A stretch of 7,684 nt of DNA. Origin: Nitrospinota bacterium. Its GTDB lineage: Bacteria; Nitrospinota; Nitrospinia; UBA9942; JAHJSF01. This document shows, one piece after another, positions 6,673 through 7,684 of the stretch. Below the pieces are notes generated by a model. The model was given only the letters and a program-made list of their open reading frames with translations, had not been told where the DNA came from and searched no databases. The stretch is from NCBI GenBank assembly GCA_018830405.1, contig JAHJSF010000110.1:1-7684 (forward strand), written 5' to 3'. The position numbers were made by a program, and so were the translations under genes. Numbering within the stretch: position 1 is the first letter of the stretch; each line of letters starts with the position of its first letter.

Positions 6673-6703
6673 AATCTCTTTCTTGAATTATTCTTTTTAC
6701 AAC

Positions 6704-7132
6704 TTAAACAGCAACACTCTCAGGCTTTTGAGACTCATGAGGGTGATTTGCATCCTTATATATCTTTAACCTGGTAATAACCTCACGGCTAAGCTTGTTC
6801 TTGGGAAGCATCCCCTTGACCGCATCATAGAGTATCCCCTCCGGCCCCTGTTCCATTCTATCCCCGGCTGTCTTAGACCTCAAACCACCCGGAAAACCAC
6901 TATGCGTGTAATAAACCTTATCCTCAAGCTTGTTACCGGTAAGACGAACCTTAGAGGCATTGATAACTATAACATTATCGCCGGTGCAAACGTGCGGTGT
7001 GTAGTCTGTCCTGTTCTTCCCCCTCAGTATGTCGGCAATCCGAGTGGCCAACCGCCCCAAAATCTGCCCGTCGGCATCCAATACCACCCACTTTCTATCT
7101 ACATCTTCACATTTTGCCATAAAAGTCTTCAT
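6704..7132 (-). CDS. rplM: 50S ribosomal protein L13
   Basis: 142 aa from ATG at 7132, the usual size for bacterial L13 (uL13), an early-assembling large-subunit protein. Family marks: WVVLDADGQILGRLAT (15-30), the TPHVCTGDNVIVINA segment, HSGFPGGL, GMLPKNKL, and the late LKIY...HPHESQKP. An in-frame TTG at 7138 would add two residues, but AGGGG (7143-7139) is ideally spaced for the ATG (6 nt). It leads the rplM-rpsI operon behind its own promoter and a structured leader. In E. coli L13 represses its own mRNA, so the leader here is a candidate feedback site. Confidence 0.98.
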   Translation of the reverse strand: MKTFMAKCEDVDRKWVVLDADGQILGRLATRIADILRGKNRTDYTPHVCTGDNVIVINASKVRLTGNKLEDKVYYTHSGFPGGLRSKTAGDRMEQGPEGILYDAVKGMLPKNKLSREVITRLKIYKDANHPHESQKPESVAV

Positions 7133-7138
7133 CGCCAA

Positions 7139-7143
7139 CCCCT
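7139..7143 (-). promoter_or_regulatory. rplM ribosome binding site
   Basis: AGGGG on the minus strand, 6 nt before ATG 7132. It overlaps no stem in the leader structure at 7182-7240, so any control by that structure would have to act at a distance or through folding changes. It decides the start in favour of the ATG. Confidence 0.7.
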
Positions 7144-7181
7144 ATTCCTCAATTTTAAAAATAATAAACATTAAAACAACT

Positions 7182-7240
7182 CCCCCAAGCACAACAAATT
7201 AGAGGGGCAAAAACTGGTAGTCATGCCCAAAGCTCGGGGG
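7182..7240 (-). promoter_or_regulatory. Structured rplM leader (candidate L13 autoregulatory RNA)
   Basis: In the minus-strand transcript, CCCCCGAGC (7240-7232) pairs with GCUUGGGGG (7190-7182): 9 bp with a single G-U pair. Inside this lies a second stem, GGGCA (7228-7224) with UGCCC (7209-7205), closing a 14-nt loop. A U-rich stretch follows, but not a clean terminator tail. The structure lies in the middle of the roughly 150-nt untranslated leader of rplM-rpsI. Ribosomal-protein leaders for L13 are known in other phyla; whether this one belongs to any of them cannot be told by eye. Confidence 0.5.
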
Positions 7241-7246
7241 CAAATA

Positions 7247-7265
7247 TGGGATATACAAATTCCCA
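7247..7265 (-). other. Small hairpin at the start of the rplM leader
   Basis: UGGGA (7265-7261) can pair with UCCCA (7251-7247) across a 9-nt loop in the minus-strand RNA. It lies between the predicted transcription start and the larger leader structure. It is short and could be chance, or an accessory stem of the same leader. Confidence 0.25.
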
Positions 7266-7291
7266 ACCGGTCTCGTTCAATCAAATGTAGT

Positions 7292-7320
7292 ATGCTAAGG
7301 GATATGTTCCTCTATGTCAA
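7292..7320 (-). promoter_or_regulatory. Promoter for rplM-rpsI
   Basis: Minus-strand TTGACA (7320-7315, perfect -35), a 17-bp spacer and TAGCAT (7297-7292). It starts 6 bp past the stop codon of the upstream sensor-domain gene, so the intergenic region belongs to the ribosomal operon. The predicted start is near 7285. Confidence 0.65.
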
Positions 7321-7326
7321 GCAAAA

Positions 7327-7684
7327 TCACAGCTGCTGACCATTTTTGTTATCCCGCTTGGCATAATGGAAGATACCTCCGGCTAATATTACTATAAACC
7401 CTAAATAGGCTATAAAGAGACGACGGAAAATCATACCGGCCCTCTCCTTAAAGACAGAACTGGGAACATAAGAGACAACCTTCCAAACATATTCATCCGC
7501 CTCAAGGTTGCTGGCTGAATCGGCAAAGGCCTGGCCCGAACCGGTCGTAGTTCTCATCCCCTTTTTAATCGGATATACGGTATTAAAGGTAAAGAGCCCC
7601 TCCTCAGTACGCAATTGCCCTTTACTCTCGGCAAATATGGTTTTGGAGGCCTCAGGGAAATCATTCTTTATATTGGCTTCCTTA
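7327..7684 (-). CDS. Membrane sensor-domain protein, C-terminal part (5' end outside window)
   Basis: The frame is open to the window edge, so only the last 118 residues are visible and the true start is unseen. A TTG at 7614 is an internal Leu codon, since the frame continues upstream without a stop. The visible part has an extracytoplasmic sensor-like segment (GLFTFNTVYPI, then GSGQAF and WKVVSYVPSSV). One transmembrane helix follows (about 7366-7419, FIAYLGFIVILAGGIF), then a short charged tail, YAKRDNKNGQQL. The segment recalls the periplasmic ligand-sensing regions of membrane histidine kinases and diguanylate cyclases, where W-K-hydrophobic-V-S-x-V-P stands just before the second membrane helix. 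Here the protein stops about 12 residues past that helix, with no HAMP, kinase or GGDEF domain. The family assignment is by eye and tentative. Confidence 0.6.
   Translation of the reverse strand, partial: KEANIKNDFPEASKTIFAESKGQLRTEEGLFTFNTVYPIKKGMRTTTGSGQAFADSASNLEADEYVWKVVSYVPSSVFKERAGMIFRRLFIAYLGFIVILAGGIFHYAKRDNKNGQQL

Noticed and set aside
7139-7330. Frameshifted output domain (kinase/GGDEF) downstream of the sensor fragment
   Set aside because: All this sequence is accounted for by the rplM promoter and leader, and no HAMP, kinase or GGDEF-like peptide is seen in any minus-strand frame.
1-7684. CRISPR array, tRNA, phage or toxin-antitoxin/defence system
   Set aside because: No regularly spaced direct repeats, cloverleaf-like sequence, phage genes or small paired ORFs with binding sites were found; the coding content is housekeeping genes plus one partial sensor.

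Overview
This is a compact bacterial chromosomal window in which every convincing gene lies on the minus strand. Reading in the direction of transcription (high to low coordinates), the order is: the 3' end of a membrane sensor-domain protein running off the right edge; rplM-rpsI (ribosomal proteins L13 and S9); argC-argJ (arginine biosynthesis); pycB (carboxyltransferase subunit of a pyruvate carboxylase or oxaloacetate decarboxylase); and mgtE (Mg2+ channel/transporter). The genes have Shine-Dalgarno sequences and sigma70-type promoters. The base composition looks moderate in GC and even across the genes. The gene set is core metabolism and translation and does not fix a phylum. I infer a free-living, arginine-prototrophic bacterium, perhaps from an uncultured anaerobic lineage, but this is a guess.

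The clusters look like separate transcription units. The rplM-rpsI pair has a strong promoter (TTGACA-N17-TAGCAT) directly after the sensor gene, then a leader of about 150 nt that folds into a two-level stem-loop, which could be an r-protein autoregulatory leader. The argC and argJ genes overlap at a TTGA junction and are probably translationally coupled. A possible ArgR/AhrC operator lies just upstream of the argC ribosome binding site. pycB has its own near-consensus promoter. mgtE has a leader of about 100 nt with competing hairpins and a tiny upstream ORF that ends in a TGATG overlap with the mgtE start.

The main oddity is in PycB. Its C-terminal biotinyl-type domain has Arg where the biotin-accepting Lys belongs (E-S-M-R-L instead of E-A-M-K-M), and several glycines usual in the fold are also changed. 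The catalytic carboxyltransferase domain looks intact. This suggests a carboxyltransferase that cannot be biotinylated in cis and may use a separate carrier protein.

The gaps between genes are rich in short palindromic, MITE/REP-like elements: a double-hairpin element at 16-95, a G/C-tract hairpin at 195-232, a 122-bp element with 12-bp terminal inverted repeats at 1752-1873 whose last base is part of the pycB stop codon, and a 104-bp imperfect palindrome at 6148-6251. I saw no tRNA, rRNA, CRISPR array, phage gene or transposase gene, and no defence-type system.
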